From NCBI GenBank assembly GCA_016235245.1, contig JACRLO010000005.1, positions 1 to 51,810 on the forward strand: DNA of 51,810 nucleotides, read 5' to 3'. This DNA comes from Nitrospirota bacterium (lineage in GTDB: Bacteria > Nitrospirota > Thermodesulfovibrionia > Thermodesulfovibrionales > UBA6898). Positions 31,394 through 42,605 of this stretch are shown piece by piece. Both the position numbers and the translations under genes were made by a program. The notes beneath the pieces are model-generated. The model did no database searches, was not told where the DNA came from, and saw only the letters and a list, made by a program, of their open reading frames with translations. The number at the start of each line of letters is the position of its first letter. Positions within the stretch are counted from its first letter, which is position 1.

Positions 31394-32101
31394 TTACTTC
31401 GACCCTGTCAGCTGAATCGTAGCAGTGCCTCCGTCAGAGTTGATCGTAAAACTTCCCGGATAGGAGGCGACCGTAAGAGGTGCAAATTTTATCGATATAC
31501 TGCAGGAGCCTGTCGTTGGTGCCACTGTTGCGCCCGTGCACGTATCTGTTGGCTTGCTGTAAGGCGCTGCAGGCGTCGTTACAGTGCTTATGTGAAGTGG
31601 CGCTGTCCCGGTATTCGTTACCGTTACGACTAACGTCTTGGTGCCCTTTGCTACCCGCCCAAAAATCAAAGAAGCAGGCGTAGCCTGAAGCACAGGATTT
31701 GTCGCAGCATACTTGACAAGGTCAGGTATCGTGCTTATTGTCAGCTGACCTGCATGGTCATGAACTATATATGCCGTCCCTGCCGCAGCATCACACGCAA
31801 GGCTTATATCAGGGCTCTGAGCATTTGCTTCGATCTCACAGAGATGAGTAGTAACTCTGTCGGCATTCAGACAGGGTGTCGTCGCCCCTACAAATGCCTT
31901 GATGTCACTGTGCGGCACCAGTTGGCCAGATACAGGGTCAATGACCGCCAGGGTAAAGGTATAATTAGGGCTCGCTGTACCTCCGGAATACGCCCTGATA
32001 ATCCAGTTGTCCGTTGTCTGTAGACAACCGGTCTCCTCTGCAAAGGCAACACTCACCATCCCGACAAACGCAAGCAATACTATTGTCATCATCCGCTTCA
32101 C
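31394..32101 (-). CDS. Exported protein: shared module plus choice-of-anchor-D Ig-like domain
   Basis: A 235-residue protein. The start is placed at GTG 32101 (VKRMMTIVLLAFVGMVSVAF), because GGAGGT lies five bases upstream and a signal peptide follows at once; ATG 32122 is an alternative. Residues 27-125 form the unnamed module also seen in two neighbours (NWIIRAY to ISTIPD). Residues 135-235 form an ASPM/HYDIN-like Ig domain (LIFGRVAKGTKTLVVTVTNT, CSISIKFAP). The whole protein is thus a small paralogue of the C-terminal 220 residues of the 2939-residue protein encoded just upstream. Surface or periplasmic; function unknown. Confidence 0.75.
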   Translation of the reverse strand: MKRMMTIVLLAFVGMVSVAFAEETGCLQTTDNWIIRAYSGGTASPNYTFTLAVIDPVSGQLVPHSDIKAFVGATTPCLNADRVTTHLCEIEANAQSPDISLACDAAAGTAYIVHDHAGQLTISTIPDLVKYAATNPVLQATPASLIFGRVAKGTKTLVVTVTNTGTAPLHISTVTTPAAPYSKPTDTCTGATVAPTTGSCSISIKFAPLTVASYPGSFTINSDGGTATIQLTGSK

Positions 32102-32166
32102 AATGCACCTCCATGGTTTCATTAAATTGTTTGAGTCCATAAATTTGTCAATCCCTGTGTATTGTT

Positions 32167-35100
32167 TCATCGGGCCGCACCTACCAGCCCGATAACAACA
32201 TCTCCTCCGGTGCTATAAATCTTTATTTCACCGGTATATTCCCCTACTGCCTTCGGACTGAACCTGATCCCCAAAGTACAGCTGCCTCCGGAAGGCAAAG
32301 GCAACAGAGTGCTGCAAGTTCCACCAGACAAACTGAATGGTGAGCTGGGAGGCGTAATCGACGTAATACTCAGGTCAGCCCCCCCTCCATTAGAAATGGT
32401 AGCGGTCGCTGAGGTCATCTTGCCTTCCGACGTGACTCCCATATCAACAGTCTTCGGCGCAATGAGCAGCGAGCTGGGCCTCGTCGGCAGTATATCAGGC
32501 ACCTGGACAAACTGTTCGTTTCCAAGGCTGTCGTAATAGATTAAATATCCCGTGCCCGAGGCCTCATCGTAAATAAAGGTAATATCTGCTCTGCCGGCAT
32601 TGCTTATGGCCAGCCAAGGGTTAGAAAGCAGACTGATCTTCTCGCGATTCACGAGTGCATGCGTAATTGCATCCAGAATCTCGATATAGATCACATAAGA
32701 GTTTGCCGCCGGATCCAGCACCGTATAGGCCGTTATAAGCCAAAGATCATTCTGGCGGTAATAACTGTTTCTGGCCATCTGGCCCGTTTCCGTAAAGGTC
32801 TTTGTCACAACACCTTCGTCGTTTCCAGCATTGTCTAAAGAGTAAAAACGCAGAACATCCGTGGACGTAATTCTGATCGGAACACCGGTATATTCCGTTG
32901 TCGGAGTACAGCCGATCCCCACGCAATAATAGGTTTTATCACAGCCGGTCTCAAAATCAGCACAGGTAAGTGTCACAAATACCGATGACACAAACTGCCC
33001 GTCTGAAGGAGCAGGCGTAGTTACCGGGTCGGTTTCGTCCTCAATAAATGTAGCGTTCACCGATATGTCTCCGTTAACTATTATAATACATTCAGCCACA
33101 CCAGAACAGCCGCCTCCAGACCAACCGGAGAAGATAGATAATGCATCAGGCACCGCGGTCAGGGTCATCGTCGTTTCCGGCATGAAAGTCTCTTCGCAGT
33201 CTGCGCCGCAGTCTATCCCTGTCCCTGTCGGAACACTGGTAACGATACCTGTTCCGTTTCCATCTATGGTAACAAGCAGCCGGTAGTGGATCGTAGTGTT
33301 TTCAGCGACCGTATTATTGGCAGTATCAGCATCGTTGGTATCAGACAGCACAACGGCAGTATTGCTGATTACGCCGCTTACCATGGGGGCGGTAATGTTC
33401 ACAAGTACTGTTGCAGTGTTGCCTGCAACCAGATTCCCAACAAGGCAACTGACCTTTCCGCCCACGACACTGCATAACGCGTCTGACCCTGAAGGCTCAA
33501 ACGATGTCCCCTCCGGAAGGGTATCCTCCAAGACGATACCGGTTGCGTTGTCCGGCCCGTTATTCGTCACCGTGTAGGTATATGTGATGACATGGCCCAC
33601 AACAGCGGGGTCAGGGCTATCGGACACAGTAACCGAAAGGTCTGCGTTACCGATTGCACCACCCGGCTTTGAACGCACACAGCGGACGCTGAGGAGTTGG
33701 TCCTTGGCACGGGTTATCACATCACCGTTGATGAACGATACACCCCAGGCATAGGCATATGGTGGGACCAATTCTGCGGTACCAACACTGGTTGAAGAAC
33801 TCCAGTATACACCATGACTCACTGCCGTAAAGAAGTCCGAATCTGTTGCCGGAGGGATGCTGCTGTCAACCGTGATAGATTCCAATTCCTTGACGTCAGG
33901 CAGCCGCCAGTCATTAACCGTTGAATCCGGAAATTCGAGGTTATCACAATATATCAGCGCATCCACCCAGTTTCTTGTTGTTGTTTCTCCCTGCAGCCAT
34001 ATAAGGCCGGTGGCCTTGTCCGTGATTGTCCCATCTCCATTGTCTTGCAGATCAGGATACATCAGGGTCTTTCCGCGCACGCAGCGAGTCAGCGCTGTCG
34101 TATCGACGTCATGGCCGTCTGCATGCCCCATGAAGAAATCGAGGTTCCATGCCATTGCCGTCCCGGCCTGATATTCCGTATCGGTCCAGTAGGGAGCAGA
34201 ATTTACTGCAAGGAATGAGGCAGTAAGCGCCGGATTATAGGTGCCGAAATCAACGATACTCAAAAGTTCCTTCTTGCTCGGCAGACGCCAGTCAGGATAG
34301 AAGCCGCCAGGATATAGCCCCAGGGATAACCCTTCACAATATGCCCTGGCCTCTGCCCTTGTCCTTAAAACATTGTCATCAATCTTCTGCCACATCAAAT
34401 GGGTATTGCTGTCCGTCAGTGTGCCGTCGCCATTGTCGGCAAAAGAGATCGGGTTAATCACAGAGGCTGCGTCTTCACCTGGGATAAGCGGATCGGTATA
34501 GAATATGAGCTGACCGGAATCAGGGAACTTTATCTCACAGGCATCACCAATGAGATCCCCATCCGTATCCGTCTGTTTCGAGTTAGAGACCAGCGGGCAG
34601 TTGTCCACGCCGTTTAATACACCGTCATTATCCTTATCCGGGTCACAGGCATCACCCAGTCCGTCGCCATCCGTATCGAGCTGGTCCGGATTCACGATTA
34701 GCGGGCAGTTGTCCACCCCGTTTAATACGCCATCTTCGTCCTTGTCCGGATCGCAGGCATCACCCAGTCCGTCGCCATCCGTATCGAGCTGATCAGCATT
34801 GCTCACCAGAGGACAATTATCTAAGGTATCCGGAACCAGATCGCCGTCATCATCTGAATCAATCTGCGTGGACACAGCGGACGAATTGTTGATCGTATAA
34901 TCATCATTTGTGATGGAGTTGACCATAACGATATTATTGATAAGCCCTGGCGTTGCCGGTGACAGAATAATAAGGCTGATGACAACCTCACTGCCGCTTG
35001 CCAGCGATCCGATGGCACAGGTTACATTGCCAGCTAGATCAACGCAGGTCGCGCCGGCAGCTGATACAAAGGCAGTTCCGGCAGGCAGCGTTTCGGACAG

Positions 35101-38100
35101 TATCACCGCTTCGGCGTCAAACGGGCCATTATTAAGAACTGTCGCAGTATAGGTTACAGGAGTATTTACAATTACCGGCGCTGCGGGACCAGTCGGGCCG
35201 GTAAGACTGACGGCAAGATCAGACTCTCCCAGCGACCCTGCTCGTCCACCCCTGACGCACCTGACAAGATAGGGGGTAAGCTTTGTCACAGCAGCAACAC
35301 TCCCCGCATCGAAATTAACTGCCCAGGCGCTTTCTTCCAGCCCCTGTTTTGTGGTTGAAGTCCAGTATCTTGCGCTGTCCGTGCCCACAAATATCGCGGG
35401 GGACGGAGCCTCCGGCTTATATATGGCAGGATTCGTCGTATCCTGGGCAGTCATTGACTGAAGTTCCTTTACGTTCGGAAGCCGCCAATGATCCACCGCT
35501 GGAGATGCCGGCGTCGAGAGATTTTCACAATAGTCAATGGCCGCTTCCCATGTCCGCGGAGTATCATCATCAGACTGCTGCCATACCAGACCGGTAGAGG
35601 CATCAGAGACCGTCCCGTCATTGTTGTCGGTATAATCGCCATAGGTGATTACACTTTCCCGTACGCAGCGAATCCTCCTCGGGCTGATCTTAGCGTAGAT
35701 GTTTACCGCACCGTCGTTAAAATCAATTCCCCATGCATCACCGCTACCAGTGCTGAAGGTGTCATCGGACCAGTAAATCACCGGTTCCGTCTCCAGGAAA
35801 TACTGCCCGTCAATGGCAGGAGCATATTTACCGAAATCAACAATACCCATAAGCTCCTTGACCGAAGGCATACGCCAGTTGCCCACAAAACCGCCAAGCA
35901 TCAGCGTTGAGCAGTAGGTGCCTGCATCGTCCCACACGTAAGAGATATCGTTATCTCTTGCCTGCCACATAAGATGCGTGTTCCGGTCTGTTACGGTACC
36001 GTCTCCATTGTCGATAAACGACGGGGGGTTTATCGTATAGTCAGCGTCCTCTCCAATGGTATTTGTAAAGTGAGACGTCTGACCGGTATCAGAGAGTCTG
36101 ATCTCGCAGACGTCTCGAATCCCATCGCCATCCGTATCGGTCTGATCTTGGTTCGGCACTGAGGGGCAGTTGTCAATGTTGTCCGCAATACCATCACCAT
36201 CCCTGTCAGGATCGCAGGCATCACCGATGTCATCCCCATCGCTGTCAGCCTGTCCCGGATTCCAGACAAAAGGACAATTGTCACTGACATCAGGGATACC
36301 GTCCTGGTCCGAATCAAGGATAAAGGTGGCTGTCACCGTAATATCTGCATTAATCAAAACCGAGCATACTCCAGTCCCTGAGCACCCGCCTCCTGACCAT
36401 CCTTCAAAAATCGACCCGATACTCGGTACCGCGGTAAGAACAACCTCAGGCGGACCGATTGGATACAGCTCACTATAATCGTTAATTGCGGTATCTATTC
36501 CGGAAGGAGAGCTCGTTACAGTCCCCGAGCCGGTTCCCTTCAGGGAGGCAGTAAGTGTCTGTTGGGCTTTTCCAACAACCGTGCTGAGAGAAACCGTATT
36601 ATTCGATGCGTCACCATCATGCGTCGATCCGGTAACCACGGCGCTGTTTATTATCGTCGCCGGTGCTGACGGAGCGGTAATAACTATCGTAACCAGGACA
36701 TCCTCACCTGATGAAATTGTCCCGATTTCACACGTCACGGTACCTGCAGAAGGACTGCAGCCGCTCCCTCCGGTCCAGTTTCCTGATACCAATGTACCGG
36801 CAGAATACGTATCGGTCAGAACGACATCATGTGCTTCAAACGGTCCGTTATTGGATACCGTTATCGAGTAGGTAATATCGGTATTCTCCACTGCCGGGTC
36901 CGGCGAATCAGTTGCCGCAACCTTCAGGAGAGAGAGCTCTGCTTCGCCCATTGATCCCGATCTTCCGCCGCGTATGCACCGGATGCTCTTCAGAGCGCTC
37001 TTGAGGGCATATGACGTGCTGCCGCTGACAAAATCAGTATACCAGGCATTATCAACATATTCTGAACTGGTCGTTGACGACCAGTATCCAGTCGAATTTA
37101 CTCCAAAGAACAGGCTATTGTCGACGGCTGAAGTATTGGTATCCGAAGGGAGATTATCATCGGCAATCGTCTCCAATTCACGGATATTTGGGGCTCTCCA
37201 GTCACTGTAACCGGCAAGAGATCCCAGGTTCTCGCAATAGGAGATGGCTTCCTCCCACGTTCTGGATGTTGCCGGTGTCTGTTGCCACACAAGACCGGTA
37301 GACCTGTCCTCAATAGTACCATTTCCATTGTCGAGAAAATCACCATAGGCGATCCGCGCAGACCTGACACACAACGTCCTGTATTTCCCTGACTTTAACG
37401 TAAAATTGGCCTGGCCACTGCCGAAATTCACAGCCCATGCATTTGTCTGACCACCTGCATATGAGGTGGAAGTCCAGTAGTTCAGCGTATTCATCCCGGG
37501 GAAAATGGTCTTGTTAACCGCCGGGTTCTTAAATTGATAATCCACAATGCTCAAGAGTTCTTTCTTTGTCGGCAGCTTCCAGTCTGAATGTCCTCCAAGA
37601 CCAAGACTGCCACAGACGTCAAGTTTTGCATTCGGATTGAACGCGTCAGAGATACCTGCAGCCTCATACCAGTTATAGTTGGTATCATCGTCCACCCGCT
37701 GCCACATGAGGTAGGTATTGAGGTCAGTTACGGTGCCGTTGCCATTATCTATCAGTGTAGGAGGGAAAATCAGGTAATCGGAATCATCCCCTGTCACGGA
37801 TGCGTAATGGGTAGTCTGGCCTGTATCAGGCAGCCTCAGTTCACAGGCATCCCCTATGCCGTCGTCATCCGTATCAACCTGGTCGGTGTTAGGGACATTC
37901 GGACAGTTATCAACGGAATCCCATATCAGGTCATTATCGAGATCGGTATCATACGCAAAAATAGCAGTCACTGTTGTATTTGCATTGATCAATACCGCAC
38001 ACGTATCGCCCCGCGGATTGCCGATGCTGTTACATCCACCTCCTGACCATCCAACAAATCTGGACTTGGTTGCATCCGGAGGGGTTTCTGTCGGCCAGTT

Positions 38101-40986
38101 AGGCGTTGCAGTAAGGATTACGGTTTCGCCAAAGGCATATATGTCAAAACAGGCATCCTGCTGGTCTCCCGGACAGTTAATCAAATTTCCATCGTTGTCG
38201 ATGCCGTCATGGTCTGCCGTAACCTGTCCCGGCACATCTCCCAGAACTTCAACCGTCAGGACAGCTTCACGCCCTCCCCTGACGCAGCGGACATAGTTGT
38301 CTTCAGTCTTGTAATACGGATAAGAGTAGCCGTAACCAAAATAGATTCCCCATGCAGTCGTCTTGTCAGCAACATCAGTTGTGGACGACCAGAATTTGGA
38401 AGTATCATTGTCGTCAAGGAAGCCGCGGAAGACCGTCGTATCGCGGGTATCAATCGCCGGGCTGTGCATATCAAGGCTCGTAATAGATGCAAGCTCCTTT
38501 ATATTCGGGAGTCTCCAGTCTGAGCGGGGCGCTGTCCCTCCGGCCATATTCATGTCAACTTTTGATATGTTTTCTGTTACCGTGCTGACCACCGCAAAGG
38601 TGTTCGGACCGATCCCTGTAAGCGGAGCGGCACTGATCGTCACGGTCGGTCCGATAGATGATGCCGTATACTCGGGGGTAGAGTTATAGGCATTGATATT
38701 GGCTGCGACATCAGTGGCTAACTGCTGGAGATTCGTCGTAAAAGCCACAGGCGCACCGGTATCCATGACCTGAACTCCATTCACGGTAATACCGGTCACC
38801 GAACCAGTCGAGCCGGTCACAAAACGGACCGATCCCGTTGCCACGGTCTGACTTAAGGTAAGGTCCTCGCAATAGGTTGTTGCAGCACTCCAGCTCATTG
38901 GTCCCGAGAAACCTCTTTGCCATAAAAGGTTAGTCCCTTTGTCATGTACCCAGTCATCTGACGTATCACCGGAAGTGCCATTGTCAGACATTGCATACTC
39001 ATTAAAATGCAGGTTTTTCCCCCTCACGCATTTCACATACGATGGACTTGACTTACCAACCGGGAGAAATGTTCCGGTAGAGAAGTTCACATTCCATGCA
39101 ATATCAGAAGAAACGGCAAAGGCATCAATTGTCCAGTAATCGGTCTTTGTCGACGGAAATACGACGGTGTCAATCGCCATCTGGTCAGCACGCTCAGCAT
39201 GATCCAGCAGCGTAACGAGTTCCTTCATGGAAGGGAGTCTCCAGTCCGTATGTTCGCCCAGAGTAAGGCTGCCACAAACATTCACAACACCTCCGGGATT
39301 GTCATGCTGATCGGCAGTTGCAGTGCCGCTCGCCTGGTTCCAGGTATAGGTCTGAGTACCGGTCATCTGCTGCCACATAAGTCCGGTGACATTGTCATTC
39401 ACGGTGCCGTCGCTTTGAACGGTGAACGAGGGAGATTTGATCTCATAACTTCCGTCCTGGGCCAGCAAACTACCGCTTGCAGGACAATAAATTGATCCGC
39501 CGGCAGCGTCGTAGCAGATGATCTGGCCGGTATCAGGGAGATCAACCTGACACGCATCACCCCTGCCGTCATGATCAGAATCCAGTTGGTCAGGATTGTA
39601 CACCGTTGGACAATTATCCTGTAAATCGGCAACACCGTCACTGTCAGCATCCCCGTCACAGGCATCACCTATACCGTTGCCGTCGGCGTCTGCCTGGTCA
39701 GGATTACTGACATTTGGACAGTTATCGTCACAGTTAATAGTATTGCCTGCGGTGCATTTATGGTCTCCGGGGGTGCCGCTCAGATCACCGTCATCTCCAA
39801 TGCCGTCGCTGTCGGTGTCCTGCCCAAAAATCGCATTAACAACAAGGTTTGAAGTCATTACAACCGTGCATGTTTGAGATGAACCGCTGCAGGCGCCTGA
39901 CCACCTGATAAAGGTAGAAACAATATCATTCGGCGAGGCCTCAAGGGTGATCGTATCGTTTTTGGTATAGACCTCAGAACAGGTGCCAGTGCACTCGATC
40001 GCAGGACCGGACGGCGTCACCGCTGTTGAACGTATCGTTCCGCTCCCTGTGCCGAGTTTGTTCACTTCCAGGGTGAAGTCGTCATCAACAATCATAACCG
40101 TAGCAGTATCGGTGAAGACCAGTGCATTTGATGAACTGAAGTGAACCGTGAATGTTTCATCACCTTCAGCCTCATGGTCATTCCTGATCGGTATTCTGAT
40201 TTCAGTCGAGGGAGTAAACGGAGGGATGGAACCGTTCAATTGAGTCCCGGATGTGCCGCTGATTGTATAATCATCAGTTGCTCCGCTGACACTACCGGTG
40301 GCAGTACCGTCTTGCGTATAATAAGTGAAATATACGGTCTCGTTAGTTTCCTTGCTTAAGGATATCGTCAGTACGGCTTCAAGAGAGTTTTCATTGACCG
40401 AAACATTTGCAACGCTCAGGATTGGCCTCTTCTTTAATCCATATTCCTCACCGGTGAGAGGATCGTTGCCTTTCCTGCCTGTCAGTTTGATCCAGCCAAG
40501 GTTTTCAGACCATACCGCGCCGGTAAATTTTTCGATATTTTCACCGCCAAGGGCAGGCACATTATATTTCGCCTTAACAACGTCCAGACATGGCTCCGAA
40601 CCACACGTAGGATTGAATTTAATCCATCCCGCCAGTTCGCTCCAGCCATAGCCGGAGAGATAGCCGGTCGCCAGATCGACATTGACGCCCCAGTTAGTCC
40701 CATTCGTATTCAGATAATAAGGAGATGACGCTCCGACATAATCCTTCGCCCCAAGCTCTATCCAGCCAATATTTTCAGCCCAGATATAACCGGTCAGATA
40801 GCCGGTGCTGCTGTCAACAATCTGCATGCCTTCAGCAGCATTCAGCCAGCCAGCTGTCTCGGACCATGCATAGCCGCTGACGTTTGTCCCGGGAAGTGGC
40901 GCCGCAAAAGCGGCCACCGGAAGCAGAAAAAGCAACATCACGGCTTTTATGAATAAACTCTTATAGCTGGCTCCAGCTGTTTTCAT
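32167..40986 (-). CDS. 2939-residue exported repeat protein with eight DUF1566 domains
   Basis: Signal peptide [20 protein letters not shown]. In order: four SExxGWI-type repeats (residues 36-175); Calx-beta-like domain (about 190-305); an InlB-like bacterial repeat ending VVNAIFGQD; thrombospondin type 3 calcium repeats ([28 protein letters not shown]); then four super-repeats of about 550 residues. Each super-repeat carries two DUF1566 (Lcl C-terminal) domains, with the DWRLP-type motif near residues 582, 823, 1135, 1262, 1703, 1833, 2232 and 2359. They are separated by DUF11-like beta domains (three copies), InlB-like repeats and further type 3 repeats. The C-terminus has a chitobiase-C-like segment, the shared unnamed module (about 2738-2830) and a choice-of-anchor-D Ig domain. 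Ribosome-binding site AAGGAG. Predicted calcium-binding surface or adhesion protein. Confidence 0.85.
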   Translation of the reverse strand: MKTAGASYKSLFIKAVMLLFLLPVAAFAAPLPGTNVSGYAWSETAGWLNAAEGMQIVDSSTGYLTGYIWAENIGWIELGAKDYVGASSPYYLNTNGTNWGVNVDLATGYLSGYGWSELAGWIKFNPTCGSEPCLDVVKAKYNVPALGGENIEKFTGAVWSENLGWIKLTGRKGNDPLTGEEYGLKKRPILSVANVSVNENSLEAVLTISLSKETNETVYFTYYTQDGTATGSVSGATDDYTISGTSGTQLNGSIPPFTPSTEIRIPIRNDHEAEGDETFTVHFSSSNALVFTDTATVMIVDDDFTLEVNKLGTGSGTIRSTAVTPSGPAIECTGTCSEVYTKNDTITLEASPNDIVSTFIRWSGACSGSSQTCTVVMTSNLVVNAIFGQDTDSDGIGDDGDLSGTPGDHKCTAGNTINCDDNCPNVSNPDQADADGNGIGDACDGDADSDGVADLQDNCPTVYNPDQLDSDHDGRGDACQVDLPDTGQIICYDAAGGSIYCPASGSLLAQDGSYEIKSPSFTVQSDGTVNDNVTGLMWQQMTGTQTYTWNQASGTATADQHDNPGGVVNVCGSLTLGEHTDWRLPSMKELVTLLDHAERADQMAIDTVVFPSTKTDYWTIDAFAVSSDIAWNVNFSTGTFLPVGKSSPSYVKCVRGKNLHFNEYAMSDNGTSGDTSDDWVHDKGTNLLWQRGFSGPMSWSAATTYCEDLTLSQTVATGSVRFVTGSTGSVTGITVNGVQVMDTGAPVAFTTNLQQLATDVAANINAYNSTPEYTASSIGPTVTISAAPLTGIGPNTFAVVSTVTENISKVDMNMAGGTAPRSDWRLPNIKELASITSLDMHSPAIDTRDTTVFRGFLDDNDTSKFWSSTTDVADKTTAWGIYFGYGYSYPYYKTEDNYVRCVRGGREAVLTVEVLGDVPGQVTADHDGIDNDGNLINCPGDQQDACFDIYAFGETVILTATPNWPTETPPDATKSRFVGWSGGGCNSIGNPRGDTCAVLINANTTVTAIFAYDTDLDNDLIWDSVDNCPNVPNTDQVDTDDDGIGDACELRLPDTGQTTHYASVTGDDSDYLIFPPTLIDNGNGTVTDLNTYLMWQRVDDDTNYNWYEAAGISDAFNPNAKLDVCGSLGLGGHSDWKLPTKKELLSIVDYQFKNPAVNKTIFPGMNTLNYWTSTSYAGGQTNAWAVNFGSGQANFTLKSGKYRTLCVRSARIAYGDFLDNGNGTIEDRSTGLVWQQTPATSRTWEEAISYCENLGSLAGYSDWRAPNIRELETIADDNLPSDTNTSAVDNSLFFGVNSTGYWSSTTSSEYVDNAWYTDFVSGSTSYALKSALKSIRCIRGGRSGSMGEAELSLLKVAATDSPDPAVENTDITYSITVSNNGPFEAHDVVLTDTYSAGTLVSGNWTGGSGCSPSAGTVTCEIGTISSGEDVLVTIVITAPSAPATIINSAVVTGSTHDGDASNNTVSLSTVVGKAQQTLTASLKGTGSGTVTSSPSGIDTAINDYSELYPIGPPEVVLTAVPSIGSIFEGWSGGGCSGTGVCSVLINADITVTATFILDSDQDGIPDVSDNCPFVWNPGQADSDGDDIGDACDPDRDGDGIADNIDNCPSVPNQDQTDTDGDGIRDVCEIRLSDTGQTSHFTNTIGEDADYTINPPSFIDNGDGTVTDRNTHLMWQARDNDISYVWDDAGTYCSTLMLGGFVGNWRMPSVKELMGIVDFGKYAPAIDGQYFLETEPVIYWSDDTFSTGSGDAWGIDFNDGAVNIYAKISPRRIRCVRESVITYGDYTDNNDGTVSDASTGLVWQQSDDDTPRTWEAAIDYCENLSTPASPAVDHWRLPNVKELQSMTAQDTTNPAIYKPEAPSPAIFVGTDSARYWTSTTKQGLEESAWAVNFDAGSVAAVTKLTPYLVRCVRGGRAGSLGESDLAVSLTGPTGPAAPVIVNTPVTYTATVLNNGPFDAEAVILSETLPAGTAFVSAAGATCVDLAGNVTCAIGSLASGSEVVISLIILSPATPGLINNIVMVNSITNDDYTINNSSAVSTQIDSDDDGDLVPDTLDNCPLVSNADQLDTDGDGLGDACDPDKDEDGVLNGVDNCPLIVNPDQLDTDGDGLGDACDPDKDNDGVLNGVDNCPLVSNSKQTDTDGDLIGDACEIKFPDSGQLIFYTDPLIPGEDAASVINPISFADNGDGTLTDSNTHLMWQKIDDNVLRTRAEARAYCEGLSLGLYPGGFYPDWRLPSKKELLSIVDFGTYNPALTASFLAVNSAPYWTDTEYQAGTAMAWNLDFFMGHADGHDVDTTALTRCVRGKTLMYPDLQDNGDGTITDKATGLIWLQGETTTRNWVDALIYCDNLEFPDSTVNDWRLPDVKELESITVDSSIPPATDSDFFTAVSHGVYWSSSTSVGTAELVPPYAYAWGVSFINGDVITRAKDQLLSVRCVRSKPGGAIGNADLSVTVSDSPDPAVVGHVITYTYTVTNNGPDNATGIVLEDTLPEGTSFEPSGSDALCSVVGGKVSCLVGNLVAGNTATVLVNITAPMVSGVISNTAVVLSDTNDADTANNTVAENTTIHYRLLVTIDGNGTGIVTSVPTGTGIDCGADCEETFMPETTMTLTAVPDALSIFSGWSGGGCSGVAECIIIVNGDISVNATFIEDETDPVTTPAPSDGQFVSSVFVTLTCADFETGCDKTYYCVGIGCTPTTEYTGVPIRITSTDVLRFYSLDNAGNDEGVVTKTFTETGQMARNSYYRQNDLWLITAYTVLDPAANSYVIYIEILDAITHALVNREKISLLSNPWLAISNAGRADITFIYDEASGTGYLIYYDSLGNEQFVQVPDILPTRPSSLLIAPKTVDMGVTSEGKMTSATATISNGGGADLSITSITPPSSPFSLSGGTCSTLLPLPSGGSCTLGIRFSPKAVGEYTGEIKIYSTGGDVVIGLVGAAR
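34593..34815 (-). repeat. 108-base tandem repeat encoding type 3 calcium motifs
   Basis: The segment GCGGGCAGTTGTCCAC recurs at 34593 and 34701, and the following CAGGCATCACCCAGTCCGTC at 34646 and 34754, a period of exactly 108 bases (36 codons). The copies are nearly identical in DNA, much closer than the other type 3 repeats in the gene, which points to recent duplication. This region is prone to unequal recombination. Confidence 0.8.
40461..40880 (-). repeat. Four WSExxGWI peptide repeats at the N-terminus of the 2939-residue protein
   Basis: The encoded protein repeats [33 protein letters not shown] and [11 protein letters not shown] with a spacing of about 27 to 50 residues, directly after the signal peptide. 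Short aromatic motifs of this type appear in exported proteins of several environmental phyla; no function is known to me. Confidence 0.7.
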
Positions 40987-41076
40987 ATGAGCTCCTTATC
41001 ATTCATGATTGTCTTTAATAATCCTCTGTCAATTTTCCCTGATTTTCCTCATTGCGTTAAGTCTTAGTTGCTGCAA

Positions 41077-42459
41077 TTAAGGAATATTTATATTAAAGGT
41101 CGTTGTACCGATTGTGCCGCCGGAACCGTCAGATACGGTAAACGTAAAACTGTCAGCGCCAGTACTTGACGGTGCAGTGTCATTGTATCTCACATCGCAA
41201 TTATCGATATCTGCCTGTAAAAATGTGCCGTTTACCAACACTGCAGACCATGAACCCGTGCCAGTACAACCGGTACCGCTGGTTCTTAATTGCAGTTGTC
41301 CCTTTGTAGGCAGAGCTGTCACCGTGTAGGTAATCTGTCCTGTATTATTGTCAACATCGGTAACATTGAGGGAAGTGTTCTGAATAACAGCAAAACTGCC
41401 GGAAGTCACTGTCAGGGTATTATTCGTCGCAAGGACAGGGGCATCATTGCCTGCGTTAATTGTTATGCTGATGGTTGCATTTCCTGAATATGCCGAACCG
41501 TCATATACCCTGAAGGTAAAACTGTCAGAAACATTACTCTGCGATGGCGGCTCGTACGCTGATGCGTCGTATTTAAAAGCATTTGTGCCGTTAATCATCG
41601 AAGCTGTGCCATGGGTTCCGTTTGAAACTATACTGTATGTCAGGGAGCTTCCTTCCGGATCACTTCCGACGAGATTCCCGTAGAGTATCCCGTTTTCTGA
41701 TACGCTAAATGAACCTGCAGAGGCAGTCGGCGAATCATTCGCTGCGGTTACGGTCACCGTGACCGTGCCGGTGTCTGTCAGGCTCCCATCAGTTACGGTA
41801 TACTGGAACGAGTCCTTGCCGTTGAAATTGGTCGGGGGAGTGTAGAAAAGGCTGTTGCCTGTTTGGCTTATGGTACCGCCATTGGCTGAGGTGCCATTAA
41901 AACCGGATATGCTCAACGTGTCACCGTCATCGTCGGTATCGTTTGTCAGTACGGTTATGCCTGCGGTCATGGTATCTTCATTTGTGGTGGCGCTGTCATC
42001 CACTGCCTTAGGCCGCCTGTTGCATGTCCGCGTTCCTGTTTTCGGCCCCCAACCAGTCCCGGAGCGCAGTCCCCAGAAGGTTTTGGTATTGCAAACCTCG
42101 CTCAGCGCGGCGCCGTGTGTGCTGTCCACCGCAGGCAGCATACCCATGATGTCGTTGAGTGGATAGTCGGTGGGGACTATAAGCGGATAGTCAGAACTCT
42201 TTATGGTCGGACTGATCGCCCCGGTAGGCGGCTCGGCAAAGGGTGAGGCCGGCAGCGGGGTTCCCAAAGTCCCGTCATAAAGACGGTCGTAGATATTTTT
42301 TAGCGTATATCTCGATACGCTCTGAGAACCGGGGCCCGCCGGAGCGTTCAGGGAACCGGCAAAAACAACTGCAGGGCAGAGCAGCCCAAGCAGAAGCGAT
42401 GCAGCTATCCCATATGTTGCCAACTGTGAAGATTTTGTCTTTTTCCAGGATCTATCCAT
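41077..42459 (-). CDS. Exported cadherin-like/VCBS-type repeat protein
   Basis: A 460-residue protein; ATG 42459 follows GGGAGG at five bases. The signal peptide includes ASLLLGLLCPAVVFAGSLNA. A unique N-terminal region (residues 35-150) with conserved Trp and Cys (FWGLRSGTGWGPKTGTRTCN) is followed by three tandem cadherin-like Ig domains. The first has AVDDSATTNEDTMTAGITVL and NDTDDDGDTLSISGFNG; the others end DSFTFRVYDGSAYSGNATIS and DSFTFTVSDGSGGTIG. Acidic loops imply calcium binding. It ends NINIP without an anchor, so it is secreted or surface-associated. The 90-base gap to the next gene holds only that gene's ribosome-binding site. Confidence 0.8.
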   Translation of the reverse strand: MDRSWKKTKSSQLATYGIAASLLLGLLCPAVVFAGSLNAPAGPGSQSVSRYTLKNIYDRLYDGTLGTPLPASPFAEPPTGAISPTIKSSDYPLIVPTDYPLNDIMGMLPAVDSTHGAALSEVCNTKTFWGLRSGTGWGPKTGTRTCNRRPKAVDDSATTNEDTMTAGITVLTNDTDDDGDTLSISGFNGTSANGGTISQTGNSLFYTPPTNFNGKDSFQYTVTDGSLTDTGTVTVTVTAANDSPTASAGSFSVSENGILYGNLVGSDPEGSSLTYSIVSNGTHGTASMINGTNAFKYDASAYEPPSQSNVSDSFTFRVYDGSAYSGNATISITINAGNDAPVLATNNTLTVTSGSFAVIQNTSLNVTDVDNNTGQITYTVTALPTKGQLQLRTSGTGCTGTGSWSAVLVNGTFLQADIDNCDVRYNDTAPSSTGADSFTFTVSDGSGGTIGTTTFNINIP

Positions 42460-42605
42460 TGCAGCCTCCCTTTTCCAATACAATTTTATATGCTGTTATC
42501 CGTTTCTCTGATTCCGTTTTTTCGAAAATCCGCAGCCTTGCTGAACCATCTTGAGCCGTCATCATTTCGCACACGTTAATACCTGTTCCACGAACCATCA
42601 TAATG

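Noticed and set aside
34500-34820. CRISPR array suggested by regular repeats
   Set aside because: The repeats have a 108-base period, are coding in frame and encode DTDGDG-type calcium motifs. No spacers or cas genes exist.
42452-42601. 50-codon frame between the MopE-like and cadherin-like genes
   Set aside because: It overlaps the start of the next gene and has no ribosome-binding site. The sequence is somewhat protein-like but gives no family, so it was not called.
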